Shown in pieces: positions 1-9,588 of a stretch of 64,000 bases of DNA. Source of the DNA: Planctomicrobium piriforme (lineage in GTDB: Bacteria; Planctomycetota; Planctomycetia; Planctomycetales; Planctomycetaceae); the NCBI RefSeq assembly GCF_900113665.1, contig NZ_FOQD01000010.1, forward strand, positions 191,695 to 255,694, read 5' to 3'. The position numbers and the translations under genes are program-made. The notes under the pieces are model-generated. The model had not been told where the DNA came from. It saw nothing but the letters and a program-made list of their open reading frames with translations, and did not search any database. Positions within the stretch are counted from its first letter, which is position 1. The number at the start of each line of letters is the position of its first letter.

Positions 1-50
1 ACAGTAGATGTCCTGAAAATCTGCCAAGAGTCTTTTCAAAGGATTCTCTC

Positions 51-1538
51 ATGGAATACCGCATTTTTCCGTCAATCGGAATCGCCCGCATCGGAAACAG
101 TCCGGAGTGTTTCATCGGTCCAGAACGGGTCAGTTCGCGTGGGGTCGAGCTCACCGTCACAGGCGAGGTCGAAGTCGCGAATTACAAGGATGCGGGATTC
201 CGCACCAAAAAGCAGGCTGCGAGGTTTCATCTTTTCGAACGGGCGACGCCAATTGACGATTTTGTTCCGGCTGCGCTTCCCCACGGGGCACAGGTGATCT
301 GGTCTGTCCGACTGGTGAACAAGAAAGACGGCATCGTCCGGCACTCCGCTCCTCCCGATGCATTACTTCCGGGGACGACTCTGCGTCCTACAGCCAATCC
401 CGCCCGCGCCAGCCGTGTGATCGATTCGGGAACTGTCTCCATCAGCGGACTGAATTCTGTTTCCGCCCCGCTGGCCGGAACCCATCAGGGAGCCGCGGTC
501 AAGCTTGGCGAACTGCGAACGGACAGCAACGGGCGGTTGCTGGTTCTGGGAGGCGACGGAAGATCCTTTTCGAGTCCTCTCACTGCGATCAACAGTTTCT
601 ACAACAATCCCAACTGGTGCGACGACGTTGCCGATGGCCCCGTGACAGCCAGCGTCGCACTCTCCGATGGAACGCTCATGCCGGTCACCGGAGCCTGGGT
701 CATCAGCGGTCCTCCGGACTTTGCGCCGGGCGCCGATTCTGTTGTCTCCCTGTACGACATCATCGGTCAGCTTGCCGTCGATCAAGGCTGGCTGCCTGAT
801 CCAGGCGTGACCTCGTTTACCAAAGACATCTATCCGCTCTTCCGACGCGCCCGGTCGCTCCGTTTTGCGCATGGCCGAAAATCTCTGGCGGGCGTTGTGA
901 TCAGCGAACCGAACTGGAACAACATCAGCGAGGACTTCACCCGGCTCAGCCAGACCGCGACGAGCGAACTGACGTTTCGAATGCAGCAGCGAGGTATTCT
1001 CCGTAAGATCGAAACCTTGCTCAGTGACTACCAACTGACCGCACTTCAGGAGAACCACCTGGATCGCTGGGCGAATGGGACATTTGCTGCGGACTGGACG
1101 GGCGTCCCGCCGGTGGCCGCGCTGCCGACGCCAGCGGGGCTCACGCAGGCCGCTCTCGATGGAACCGCCGGCCAGGGCTTTTTCCCTGGTATCGAAGGCG
1201 GACGCATCCTCACCGACCCTACTATTTATCATTTGACCGATTTTGATTTTCGCATCGACCAGTCTCGGCTTCAGGCAGGCGACGTCACTGCACTGATGGC
1301 TCTCCCCTGGCAGGCGGATTTCCTGAAATGCAGCGGCAACTGGTGGCCATCGCAGCGTCCAGACATTGCACCGCAGGCCAATGGCTCACTGAAAATGTGG
1401 GCGCGCATCGGCGCGGCGGAGTCGACTCCCACACACCAGCAACTGGTCGACCATGTCATGCAGTTCGGGATGATCTCACCCCGCGTCGTGGGGGGCGTCG
1501 CCGTGTGCGTTGAGGAGGGGCGCGATCCCTCCATATGA
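51..1538 (+). CDS. LodA/GoxA-like (CTQ-family) amino-acid oxidase homologue
   Basis: This 495-residue protein resembles the LodA/GoxA family, whose members oxidise free amino acids (lysine epsilon-oxidase, glycine oxidase) using a cysteine tryptophylquinone made from their own Cys and Trp. The N-terminus IFPSIGIARIGNS, the central WCDDVADGP and the C-terminal FFPGIE and WWPSQRPD segments are family landmarks. It is clearly shorter than characterised LodA/GoxA (about 700 residues). The segment around FFPGIE, where I expect the crosslinking Cys, has none; the nearest Cys is four residues before the WW pair. The start follows AAAGGA by 7 nt. A LodB-like flavoprotein begins 3 nt after the stop, the usual pairing. 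The family call is firm; activity and substrate are unknown. Confidence 0.85.
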   Translation: MEYRIFPSIGIARIGNSPECFIGPERVSSRGVELTVTGEVEVANYKDAGFRTKKQAARFHLFERATPIDDFVPAALPHGAQVIWSVRLVNKKDGIVRHSAPPDALLPGTTLRPTANPARASRVIDSGTVSISGLNSVSAPLAGTHQGAAVKLGELRTDSNGRLLVLGGDGRSFSSPLTAINSFYNNPNWCDDVADGPVTASVALSDGTLMPVTGAWVISGPPDFAPGADSVVSLYDIIGQLAVDQGWLPDPGVTSFTKDIYPLFRRARSLRFAHGRKSLAGVVISEPNWNNISEDFTRLSQTATSELTFRMQQRGILRKIETLLSDYQLTALQENHLDRWANGTFAADWTGVPPVAALPTPAGLTQAALDGTAGQGFFPGIEGGRILTDPTIYHLTDFDFRIDQSRLQAGDVTALMALPWQADFLKCSGNWWPSQRPDIAPQANGSLKMWARIGAAESTPTHQQLVDHVMQFGMISPRVVGGVAVCVEEGRDPSI

Positions 1539-1541
1539 ACT

Positions 1542-2627
1542 ATGACAACCCATTGCGAAGTCCTGGTCGTCGGCGGGGGCATCGCAGGCACAGTGAGCGC
1601 CGCGCTGCTCGCCCGTTCCGGTCTGGACGTGGCACTGCTCTTCACGGCAGGCCGAACACGGCCTCGCCCGGAACTCGTCTCGCCTGAAGCGGCGCTGCAT
1701 CTACAGCGTCTCGGGTTTCCAGTTGAACGCCTTTCAGAAATTGCCGTTCGCTGCCCGGGCGTCGTCGATCAGTTTCGACGCACGACTCCGGTCTATGTCG
1801 ACTTCGAATTGAGCCGCTGCGCGTCAGCGTGGGCCGTCGACCGCAAGCGTCTCGACGAACTGCTGCTCTCCTTTGCCGCGAACTGTGGATTAAGGATGTG
1901 CCGCCTGACGGCGCCTGCCCGAATGCTCACGTCGGGCTCGAATGCATATGTATCAGTGTCCGGAAATGGTCATGACATCTGGCGTTCGGGCTTTCTGATC
2001 GACGCCACTGGCGCAGCCAGCACGCTGGCCGCGGCAGAGAACAGGCATCGCATCAGATACGACCGACTCGTCGCCGTTTGCCTGCCGTTATCACAACCGA
2101 TGGAGCCTGCTGAATGGTTGCACCTCTCCTCGTCGTCCGCCGGCTGGTGGTACTCGCTGAAGACGGCAAAGTTATCGGCTGACGCAGTCTTCATGACTGA
2201 TGCCGATCTGCTGCCGCGAAACCGAGATCTCATTCAATCGCACCTTCGCACTCAATTTGACAAAGCCTTTCCCGCACAGTCCGCACTCCTGGGGACAGTC
2301 GCGCGATGGACCGTTCGCGACGCCCGCACCAGCGTCCGCTGCTGCTTGTGGCGCGGCCGCTGGCTGCCGGTCGGAGATGCGGCCTTCACGCTTGACCCGC
2401 TATCGGGAAATGGAATCGGCCGCGCGCTGCGGATGGCGGACGACATCGCGGCACTCGACTGGCGGATGATCCTCAATGGGGATTATCAGGAACTGTGCCA
2501 GGCCGCACTCGCGCTGGCAAAAACCTTTAATCAGTCCCTCAGCCAACTGCAAAATCTCTATTCCATCGACAACGCGGAAGGAACTCACCCGCCCGGTGAA
2601 TTCTGGATTCGACGCCGACGGCAATAA
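1542..2627 (+). CDS. LodB-like FAD-dependent maturase of the upstream oxidase
   Basis: A 361-residue FAD-binding oxidoreductase of the LodB / tryptophan-halogenase-like group. The dinucleotide fold is visible at residues 6-24 (LVVGGGIAGTVSAALLARSG region), and a second FAD motif GDAAFTLDPLSGNG lies near residue 280. In Marinomonas, LodB is needed to form the tryptophylquinone of LodA. The 3-nt gap to the oxidase gene implies co-transcription, probably with translational coupling, and supports the same maturation role here. No signal peptide is seen, so it should act in the cytoplasm. A plain flavin monooxygenase is the alternative reading from sequence alone. Confidence 0.85.
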   Translation: MTTHCEVLVVGGGIAGTVSAALLARSGLDVALLFTAGRTRPRPELVSPEAALHLQRLGFPVERLSEIAVRCPGVVDQFRRTTPVYVDFELSRCASAWAVDRKRLDELLLSFAANCGLRMCRLTAPARMLTSGSNAYVSVSGNGHDIWRSGFLIDATGAASTLAAAENRHRIRYDRLVAVCLPLSQPMEPAEWLHLSSSSAGWWYSLKTAKLSADAVFMTDADLLPRNRDLIQSHLRTQFDKAFPAQSALLGTVARWTVRDARTSVRCCLWRGRWLPVGDAAFTLDPLSGNGIGRALRMADDIAALDWRMILNGDYQELCQAALALAKTFNQSLSQLQNLYSIDNAEGTHPPGEFWIRRRRQ

Positions 2628-2715
2628 CCCACGAGGCAACATCCTCTATCGGTCATTTCCAACGCCTAGAATGTCATCACGTCACTCAGTTTTTCGGTAG
2701 CATTTCAAAGCGGTG

Positions 2716-2740
2716 CCAGGGAAACCCGCCATCTCCCTGG
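2716..2740. terminator. possible bidirectional hairpin between converging genes
   Basis: CCAGGGA (2716-2722) and TCCCTGG (2734-2740) form a 7-bp stem with an 11-nt loop. It lies in the 147-bp gap between the LodB-like gene and the end of the alpha-2-macroglobulin gene, which converge. There is no T-tract, so it is only a weak terminator candidate. Confidence 0.3.
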
Positions 2741-2774
2741 CTCGTGAATCCGATCTCCGAATTGCTAATCCCCC

Positions 2775-5700
2775 CTACCGATCCCCGATCCGCAGCTTCA
2801 TCTCATCCGAGTTCCCCTTCAGTTCCGGAGCGTACATCGCATGAGCGGCCGTCGGCAGGGCGCTGAACTGGCCGGGGATTTCGGCTCTCACGCGGTAGCT
2901 GACCGAGTGCTTGCCTCGTGCGAGTTGTCGCAGGAAGAAGGCGACCTTCTCGTCGCGGAACTCGACGTAGGCGCCCAGTCCCCCCTGCGTGTAACCGCTC
3001 CGGACATCAACCGGCTCGCAGCCTGCCGCTTTGAAGTCTTCAAAGATCAGGTACTCGTAATCGTTCTTCGAATCGATTTCGAGTTCGATCTCAACAAGGT
3101 CGCCGCTGGTCACTTCGTCCAGGCTCTTCAGCTCGGTGCGGATGTACTTGACGACCTTCTGATCGATCACCTGACCCCGCGAACCAGGCACCGCGGCGGT
3201 GGCGTCCTTGTCTTCCGTCAGCTTGTAGAACTTCCGTCCGACCTTTACTTCCAGTCCGGCGGCAGTGATCGGATCTTCCTTCGTGAAGTTCGTGACGTAG
3301 GCGTTGTAGTAGAGGGGGTTGAAGGTTGAAGGTTGAGGGTTTAAGGATTTGCGGCGGAGTTCGAGCGTGTGTTTGCCGCTTGTCAGGGCTTCGCCTTCCA
3401 CGGTGAACGTGTTATCGAAGGTGAAGAGGACTTCGGGCGTGATTTCGACGGTCTTTTTCAATTGGCCGTCGAGCCACACTTCCACCAGCATGTTCGGCTT
3501 CGATTCTCCGCTGGCGAGCAGGTAGTCCGCCAGGGCTTCGATCGCGAACGCCGTGTCACGGGTGCTGGTCCAGTACGAGCCATGCTTGCGATTGTTGATC
3601 AGGTACTTCGCCAGCCCGCTGGCCTTTTCTCCCTTCGGATCGACTTTTGACAGCAGTTTCAGCGTAAAGGCGTTCGCTTCCACCTGATTGCCGTACCAGT
3701 ACCACCAGGTGTTGTCGTTCGGCAGATCCAGGAAGGTGGTCTGGTTCTCCGGATCGGTCTTGAGGAACTGGTCGATGTTCTTCACGACCATATCTCGTTG
3801 TTCGATCGCGCTGAGTTCATGCAGGGCCAGACCCAGCAATGCTTGTGAGTACAGCGCCAGCTTGTTGCGGTCGCGATACAGGAACCGCTGCATTTCGGCG
3901 TCGGCGACTTTGCCGTCGACCAGCACACTGAACACGAAGGCGTCGGTGTTGTCACACTGCGTCTTGTAGCGTTCCTTTCGATTGGGGTCTTTCTCGTGGC
4001 GTTCCCCTTCCTGCAGGAGTGCGACTTGTTCGGACTGATATTTCTTCAGCCAGGCGATGCCGTTTTCCAGCATCCCTTCCGCCAGAGAGATGTCGTTCTT
4101 CGCGGCGACTTGAAGACCATGCACGACGACTGCTGTGGTGTGCGGGTACGAGGATTCGCCGCTGCCGGAGAACCAGCCCCAGCCGCCGTCCGAGTTCTGC
4201 ATCGACGTGAGATCCTTCACGCCGGTTTTGACCATCAACGTCACTTCGTCGGGATCAAATACAGGGTTGGCGTCGAAGCGTTTCCACTGTGCCGCGCGAA
4301 CGGCCGGATCGCCCAACTCCTGAGCGTTGAGGTTGGTGCGTTTCGCTTGAATCGCCTTCAGATCGAGTCCCATCTGCAGCAGAATCTTCTGCGTGATGAC
4401 GGTCGGAACAAAGCGGTTCAGCGTCTGCTCGGTGCAGCCGTAAGGGTAAGCCGCCAGGTACGGGAGGGCATCGACCATCGCCCCGGCGAGCGTCGGCGAG
4501 AACCGCACTTCCAGTCGCGACAGATCTGGCTGACGATCTTCCGGCACATTGAATTCAATCGTTCCCTTGTCAGCCTCTGGGCGAATCACGCCCGCATAAG
4601 ACTCCGTTTTCAGCAGACCATGCACTTCGACCGGGAAGGTCATCTGCATCGCGTCCGATTCTTCGTCGGTAATCGCCTTCATCGTGATGATGGCAGTCCC
4701 TGGCTTGCAGGCTTTTACCAACCAGTCGACTCGAGTTTCCCCTCCAGCCGGAATTGTGACCGTTTTTGAAGGGTGAATGTTAAAGGCGCAGATTCCATCA
4801 GTGGACAGAATTCCCAGGGTTTCGCCTTCGAGGACGAGTTGAACTTCGACATTCTTTTCGGTCTTGAGATTATTCTGCACGATCGCCGAGAGCACCACTT
4901 CGTCCCGTTCGACGAAGAAGCGTGGGGCTTGGAGTCGGACGATCAGGTTCTTGGCGGTGACGACCTCTTTCGTCCCTTCACCAACGGCGGTGCCTTCACC
5001 GAGTCCCCAGGCCCGGATCTTCCAGCCGGACAGGTTTTCCGGCATGTCAAAGCTGACCTTCGCCAGCCCATCCTTGTCGGTGGTGAAGTCGGCTTTCCAG
5101 AAGGCTGTGTCGGCGAAGTTGGAACGGATGGCGGGCATGTCCGGCGCCGATGCTGCGGGCTGGAGTTGTTCGAAGAAATTCAATTCCTTGGCCTGAGGAG
5201 CGGCGGCCGCCATTGGCATCGCGTCCATCATTTGATGCGCAAAGCCACGCCGTACTCCTCCGCCTCTCGCGCCTCCTTTTGACAATGCTTCCGTTAACAT
5301 ACCTCTTTGTTGTTCGACTTCTGCAGCGATCTGATTTTCACCCAGTTCTACAACCAGGCCGCCAAATACCCCCAGATCCTGCATTAGCACGTCCCCTTGC
5401 TTCACGATCTGCTGGAACAGGTGTCCCAGGTTCGATTCCGCGTTGGGATGATGCTCGCGTTGCCATTTCCAGAAGAATTCCTTGATGTCGGCCACATTCG
5501 AGCCGCCGGAAATATATTCCACGGCGCGGTCGTACACCGTGAGGACCAGTGAACCAGAGAACGGCTGCCCGTTGCGGTCGGTCACCTTCACGTCGATGTC
5601 TGCCTTCTGGCCGGGGAGATAGCGTTCTGCCGAGGGAATGACCTCGACGTTCAGCATCCGTTTCTCCGGCGGCACCATGAACTCGCGGACTTCGTCGTGG

Positions 5701-8700
5701 ACTTCTCCCCGGGCAATTGTGATCGCCTCGACAAAAAAGTTCGGCATGTCTTCGGTCGCAACGTCGATCTCGACGACGGTGCTTTTGCCGTTGAGTTTCA
5801 GCACCTGTGGAGCGGTTTTGGCGATGCCGTCGACCGGGCGGATGAACAGCAACACCGTCGCATTGGTGCGGTTGGTGTTGATCAGCAATTTGGCCTTGTC
5901 GCCCGGAGCGAAGTGCTTCTGATCGACGATCAACTCCAGATCATTGAACTGGAACTGGTCTCCATTGAAGCCCTGCCCGCGAATGACGAACAGATAGCCC
6001 CCTTCGATGACCGGAGCATCAGCCGCGGTCTGCATTTTGTAGGCGAGCCGGTACTGGCCCGGTTCGCTCGCCTTCAGCGTCTGCTCGGCACGCCCTTCGT
6101 CGTTCGTTGCAACGTCCCAGGTCTGTACCACAGTCTCGACCGGCTTGCCGGATGCATAACTGATCTTCAGCAGTTGCACCTTGCCGGATCCTTGCACGCC
6201 GTTGCCATCGAGCGATCGGGCCTGAAACTCCGCCTTGATCGTGTCATCGACGTTGTAATAGCCCCGGTCGGTCCACGCGAACACCTTATACGGCTCGCGT
6301 GAGACCAGCACGGTCCCTTGCCCGACAATCGTCCGACGCGAGGCGTCGGTCACTTCGGCGGTGATCTTGTACTCGTGGTCCTGATCTCCATGCAGCAGTT
6401 TGGCGAGCGCGGAGTCGATTTCGATTTTGACCGTGCCGTCGGGGCCGATCTTCAATTCCTGTTCCAGCACCAACTCCGGCGGATCAGCCTGCCAGTGGAA
6501 CCAGGGCGGAACCGGTCGCAGGCAGCCCCATACGCGGAAGCCCGGATACCAGTTATAGTCCGGCGAGTACCACCAGTACCCGTTGCCGTACAGCCAGTCC
6601 CATGGATCGGAGGGGAACCAGGTCGTCTCTTTTGAAGTCCGTTCGACTTTATACTTCACCGTCGCCTGAGTGACTGGCGCGCCGTAATAGTATTTCGCCT
6701 TGATCGTCGCGGTGATCTTGTCCCCCAACTGCACCGGTTTCTCAGGTGCGGCGACCGTCACTTCGAACTCAGGCTTCTTGTATTCTTCCACCCGAAACTG
6801 GCTCGAATTGCTGGTCGCCTTGTTGTCGATCAGCACGCCGTTGAGAAGGATCGAGTACTCACCGAGCGGCGCTCCCTTGGGGAGTGCGTACTCGCCGGAC
6901 AATCCGCCGAATTCGTCCGACTTCAGTTCTTTCTCGAAGACCTGATTCCCCAACGGGTCGTTGATCTTCACCTGAAACGGCATGTTCGCGAACAGCGATT
7001 TCTCGATCGGACCGTAATCCGCTTCGCGAACCCAGAACTTGAACTGCACCTTTTGGTCAGGCCGATACACCGGACGGTCGGTGACGATGTAGACCTTCAC
7101 TTCGTCGTAGCGCGTGGTGTGATACTTCTGGAACCAGACGCCGCTGAAGCCCAGGTAAGCGAAACGCCCTGCCTTGGTTTTCGCGACGGCAATCCACTGA
7201 TAGTTCTCGCTCAGCAGTTGTTTGCCGAGCAGCAGCATCCCTTCGGCATTCGTCGTCTCGGCAAACTTTTGAGTTTGTAACTGCTGCTTTCTGGTCTTTT
7301 GCTGATACTGCTGCTGCCAGCCGAAGAACTCAACGTGGGCTCCTTCAACCGGCTGCCCACTGACGGCATCGGCCACGAAGTACATGACCTTGTCGCTGAG
7401 CGGCTTCTTCACAATCGCAGTGTCGTTCAGCCAGAGAATGATCCGGCTCTCGTTGCCGTCCGCCATTTTGGCGACGACGAGATACGCCCCCGCCTGTTGC
7501 AGCGGCGTGGTGACCGTGACGCGGCGATCGAAATGGTCAGGCCGGGGCTGAAGATCGAGCGTCCATTTGGCCGCTTCCTCGCCGACGTACTTTGTTTCAT
7601 TCTGTTGCACGATCCGATAGCCGAGCTGGTCAATCTGAATTTTCTGCCAGTCGACCTGTTCGGGGTTCGAAGCGAGGTACGCCTGAATGTCGCTGATGAG
7701 TTCAGCCACTTTCAGCTTGCGGGCCGTGAACGACACCGACTTGCCGTTGCGAAACCGGTAATCGACTTTGGCGCCGGTTCCGGCGGCTTCGCTGCTGACC
7801 GGTTCAAACTGTCCCCAGTTCCCGACGATCTGCTGAAGCTGATTCGCTCGCGCGTCGCCATGATCTCCGGAACGGGCGATCCAGTCTTTCAGAAGCTGCG
7901 CCGCTTTGGGGTACTGCTGGCGGTTCTCGAAGACTTGCACCAGTTGCCCGGTGGCGGCATCGGCAGGAGCAACGGTGCCTGATGCGGCAATTTCCCGATA
8001 AAGTTTGATGTAATTGAACTCGTCCGGCATGCGGAAACGCTTCATGCCGTTAGCGAGCCGGCCAATCGTTTCGTCTTCAGGCAATTTCGGCAGGGACCAG
8101 ACGCCGTCGGTCCCTTTTTGATCATCCTCATCGCGTGGGAGCTGGATGCCTGCGGCCGTCAGCGTCTGCACGCCAAACTGTTCGTGCAGGAAGTTGGCGA
8201 ACGTCAGCAAGGCTTGTTGACGTTTTGCCGGATTGAACTCACCCACTTGTTGCAGGCACCATCGCCAGCGTTCCCCATCGTTTTTGGCGGCTTCGAAGGA
8301 CGCAGGGACCGAATAGAAGATCGGCTGGCCTTCGGCATCGACCGGCGCGCCGGGCGTCGAACCTCCCCAGCGTCCGCGACGGCCATAGAATCGACCTGTC
8401 GGCTCGGGGTAGTCAGGCAAAGTCTCCAGACTAGTCAGCGACTGGAGCCGCCAACTTCCTCCTCCATTTTGCATGAGGCCATTCGCCAGATCCTGGAAGA
8501 GTTCGGCTTTCTGCACGCCCGGTGCGTTCTCCGGCATTTTCAATCGGGCCTGGTTCAGCCAGATGAGCGACTGGGCGCGATCTCGTTCGGTGACGTCAAT
8601 AAAGACGCCGCCGCCCCGTTGATTGCCGCGATTGAAGTCGCCTGCGGTCAGAAAGCCATAATGCTCGATGGCATCGCCAATGAGCGTGCCAGCCCTCCAG

Positions 8701-9011
8701 TAGACATGCCAGTCGTCGGGATGGGCGGCGAGCGCATCGGCCAGCAGTTTGTCGATTTCGTGTTGCTGCTGCAGCCGCTGCAGGCACTGTACCGCGACGT
8801 TCAGATCTTCGCCGACGGGGGCTCCGGTATTAGCCGGATTGAGGACCAGCTTGCGGAAGATCACGAGTGCATCGCGGAAGTTTCCGGCATTGAATTCGGC
8901 TTGCGCCTTCCGGCGCTGTTCGGCCGCAGGGGGATCGTCTGCCATCACCAGCAACACTCCCGAAAGTGAAAATGACAGCAGCACAACCGACAAACGCGTC
9001 AGGCGAGACAT
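2775..9011 (-). CDS. secreted alpha-2-macroglobulin family protein (MG2/thioester)
   Basis: At 2078 residues this is larger than E. coli YfhM (about 1650). The reading frame runs further upstream, but the start at 9011 begins a clean signal peptide (MSRLTRLSVVLLSF, cleavage probably after VMA) and has AAGGA six bases ahead. No lipobox Cys is visible, so it is likely periplasmic or exported. About residues 30-110 look helical/TPR-like, then macroglobulin domains follow, and the thioester signature YGCTEQ lies near residue 1523, followed by the complement-like domain. A Gly/Arg/Met/Ala-rich stretch near residues 1230-1275 may be the bait region. A very Trp/Tyr-rich insert lies near residues 797-840. 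A heptad DNA repeat is read in frame near residue 1890. Family role: trapping attacking proteases. No pbpC-type neighbour is present. Confidence 0.93.
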   Translation of the reverse strand: MSRLTRLSVVLLSFSLSGVLLVMADDPPAAEQRRKAQAEFNAGNFRDALVIFRKLVLNPANTGAPVGEDLNVAVQCLQRLQQQHEIDKLLADALAAHPDDWHVYWRAGTLIGDAIEHYGFLTAGDFNRGNQRGGGVFIDVTERDRAQSLIWLNQARLKMPENAPGVQKAELFQDLANGLMQNGGGSWRLQSLTSLETLPDYPEPTGRFYGRRGRWGGSTPGAPVDAEGQPIFYSVPASFEAAKNDGERWRWCLQQVGEFNPAKRQQALLTFANFLHEQFGVQTLTAAGIQLPRDEDDQKGTDGVWSLPKLPEDETIGRLANGMKRFRMPDEFNYIKLYREIAASGTVAPADAATGQLVQVFENRQQYPKAAQLLKDWIARSGDHGDARANQLQQIVGNWGQFEPVSSEAAGTGAKVDYRFRNGKSVSFTARKLKVAELISDIQAYLASNPEQVDWQKIQIDQLGYRIVQQNETKYVGEEAAKWTLDLQPRPDHFDRRVTVTTPLQQAGAYLVVAKMADGNESRIILWLNDTAIVKKPLSDKVMYFVADAVSGQPVEGAHVEFFGWQQQYQQKTRKQQLQTQKFAETTNAEGMLLLGKQLLSENYQWIAVAKTKAGRFAYLGFSGVWFQKYHTTRYDEVKVYIVTDRPVYRPDQKVQFKFWVREADYGPIEKSLFANMPFQVKINDPLGNQVFEKELKSDEFGGLSGEYALPKGAPLGEYSILLNGVLIDNKATSNSSQFRVEEYKKPEFEVTVAAPEKPVQLGDKITATIKAKYYYGAPVTQATVKYKVERTSKETTWFPSDPWDWLYGNGYWWYSPDYNWYPGFRVWGCLRPVPPWFHWQADPPELVLEQELKIGPDGTVKIEIDSALAKLLHGDQDHEYKITAEVTDASRRTIVGQGTVLVSREPYKVFAWTDRGYYNVDDTIKAEFQARSLDGNGVQGSGKVQLLKISYASGKPVETVVQTWDVATNDEGRAEQTLKASEPGQYRLAYKMQTAADAPVIEGGYLFVIRGQGFNGDQFQFNDLELIVDQKHFAPGDKAKLLINTNRTNATVLLFIRPVDGIAKTAPQVLKLNGKSTVVEIDVATEDMPNFFVEAITIARGEVHDEVREFMVPPEKRMLNVEVIPSAERYLPGQKADIDVKVTDRNGQPFSGSLVLTVYDRAVEYISGGSNVADIKEFFWKWQREHHPNAESNLGHLFQQIVKQGDVLMQDLGVFGGLVVELGENQIAAEVEQQRGMLTEALSKGGARGGGVRRGFAHQMMDAMPMAAAAPQAKELNFFEQLQPAASAPDMPAIRSNFADTAFWKADFTTDKDGLAKVSFDMPENLSGWKIRAWGLGEGTAVGEGTKEVVTAKNLIVRLQAPRFFVERDEVVLSAIVQNNLKTEKNVEVQLVLEGETLGILSTDGICAFNIHPSKTVTIPAGGETRVDWLVKACKPGTAIITMKAITDEESDAMQMTFPVEVHGLLKTESYAGVIRPEADKGTIEFNVPEDRQPDLSRLEVRFSPTLAGAMVDALPYLAAYPYGCTEQTLNRFVPTVITQKILLQMGLDLKAIQAKRTNLNAQELGDPAVRAAQWKRFDANPVFDPDEVTLMVKTGVKDLTSMQNSDGGWGWFSGSGESSYPHTTAVVVHGLQVAAKNDISLAEGMLENGIAWLKKYQSEQVALLQEGERHEKDPNRKERYKTQCDNTDAFVFSVLVDGKVADAEMQRFLYRDRNKLALYSQALLGLALHELSAIEQRDMVVKNIDQFLKTDPENQTTFLDLPNDNTWWYWYGNQVEANAFTLKLLSKVDPKGEKASGLAKYLINNRKHGSYWTSTRDTAFAIEALADYLLASGESKPNMLVEVWLDGQLKKTVEITPEVLFTFDNTFTVEGEALTSGKHTLELRRKSLNPQPSTFNPLYYNAYVTNFTKEDPITAAGLEVKVGRKFYKLTEDKDATAAVPGSRGQVIDQKVVKYIRTELKSLDEVTSGDLVEIELEIDSKNDYEYLIFEDFKAAGCEPVDVRSGYTQGGLGAYVEFRDEKVAFFLRQLARGKHSVSYRVRAEIPGQFSALPTAAHAMYAPELKGNSDEMKLRIGDR
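3317..3346. repeat. 7-bp tandem repeat inside the macroglobulin gene
   Basis: On the plus strand the units GGTTGAA, GGTTGAA, GGTTGAG, GGTTTAA follow each other exactly every 7 bases. Read on the coding strand it gives SLNPQPSTFNPL within the C-terminal part of the macroglobulin without breaking the frame. The same unit type (reverse complement CCTTCAA) occurs upstream of the CobW gene at 62744-62782. Confidence 0.85.
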
Positions 9012-9212
9012 GAGATTCCTTCGCAGATCGAATCCATCACAAATGCGAATCGAGAGAGGCAAACGGGGCTGCGACGAATGTCGCGCCGCGATTGAAGTTC
9101 ATCCTGAACAGGGGTCCGCACTCACCGGCCCTACGCTTGAAGCCGGGTGTTACGAAGAATGAGATACTCGTTACTTACCAAAAGTTCCACAAAAGGACCG
9201 CTGTGCAGGGCA

Positions 9213-9240
9213 GAAACCTGACGAAATTTCGTCAGGTTTC
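9213..9240. promoter_or_regulatory. 28-bp perfect palindrome, operator-like
   Basis: Each arm is GAAACCTGACGAAA followed directly by its exact reverse complement with no spacer. The next base pair outward does not match. It lies about 200 bp upstream of the macroglobulin start and about 535 bp upstream of coaE. A spacerless palindrome makes a poor RNA terminator but a good dimer binding site. No regulator gene adjoins it. No promoter elements were identified next to it, so the regulated gene is inferred only by position. Confidence 0.6.
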
Positions 9241-9352
9241 CAGGCGGCAATCTGGGCAGGCAGGCCCCATTTTTTACAGCAGATGATTGACACGCCGCCC
9301 GGTCTCGGCAACGATAATTACTGCAACCCCAGATTTTTCACGTCAAGATATG

Positions 9353-9370
9353 CCGGGAAGGACTTCCCGG
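9353..9370. promoter_or_regulatory. 18-bp inverted repeat CCGGGAAG-GA-CTTCCCGG
   Basis: Two perfect 8-bp arms are separated by two bases. The loop is too short for an RNA hairpin, so a protein-binding site is possible. It lies 140 bp from the larger palindrome. Function unknown. Confidence 0.35.
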
Positions 9371-9588
9371 ACACAAGATCGAAGGATTGATACGGCTTTG
9401 GGGGCAAAGCCAGCCGCTCACGAATACCAGTCGGTCCCATCGACTTTCGGTCGCATCCAAATTCCAGACGATTTCCAGTGTTGACTTCCACAGTGACGCT
9501 CCGCATTCCGCTGGCCGGGCCGCCAGATGGTTTGCAGACCATGTTTCGTCAGCAGCCTGGCCCAGTCATTCGGTTCAGCGAATCCCCT

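Noticed and set aside
2841..8969. A series of long plus-strand frames (up to 283 residues) inside the macroglobulin region
   Set aside because: They are antisense shadows of a clear 2078-residue gene in GC-rich DNA and have no family signature or ribosome sites.
9287..9318. TTGACA with GATAAT as a plus-strand promoter for coaE
   Set aside because: The spacer would be 20 bases or more, too long for a typical sigma70 promoter, and coaE starts more than 450 bp away.
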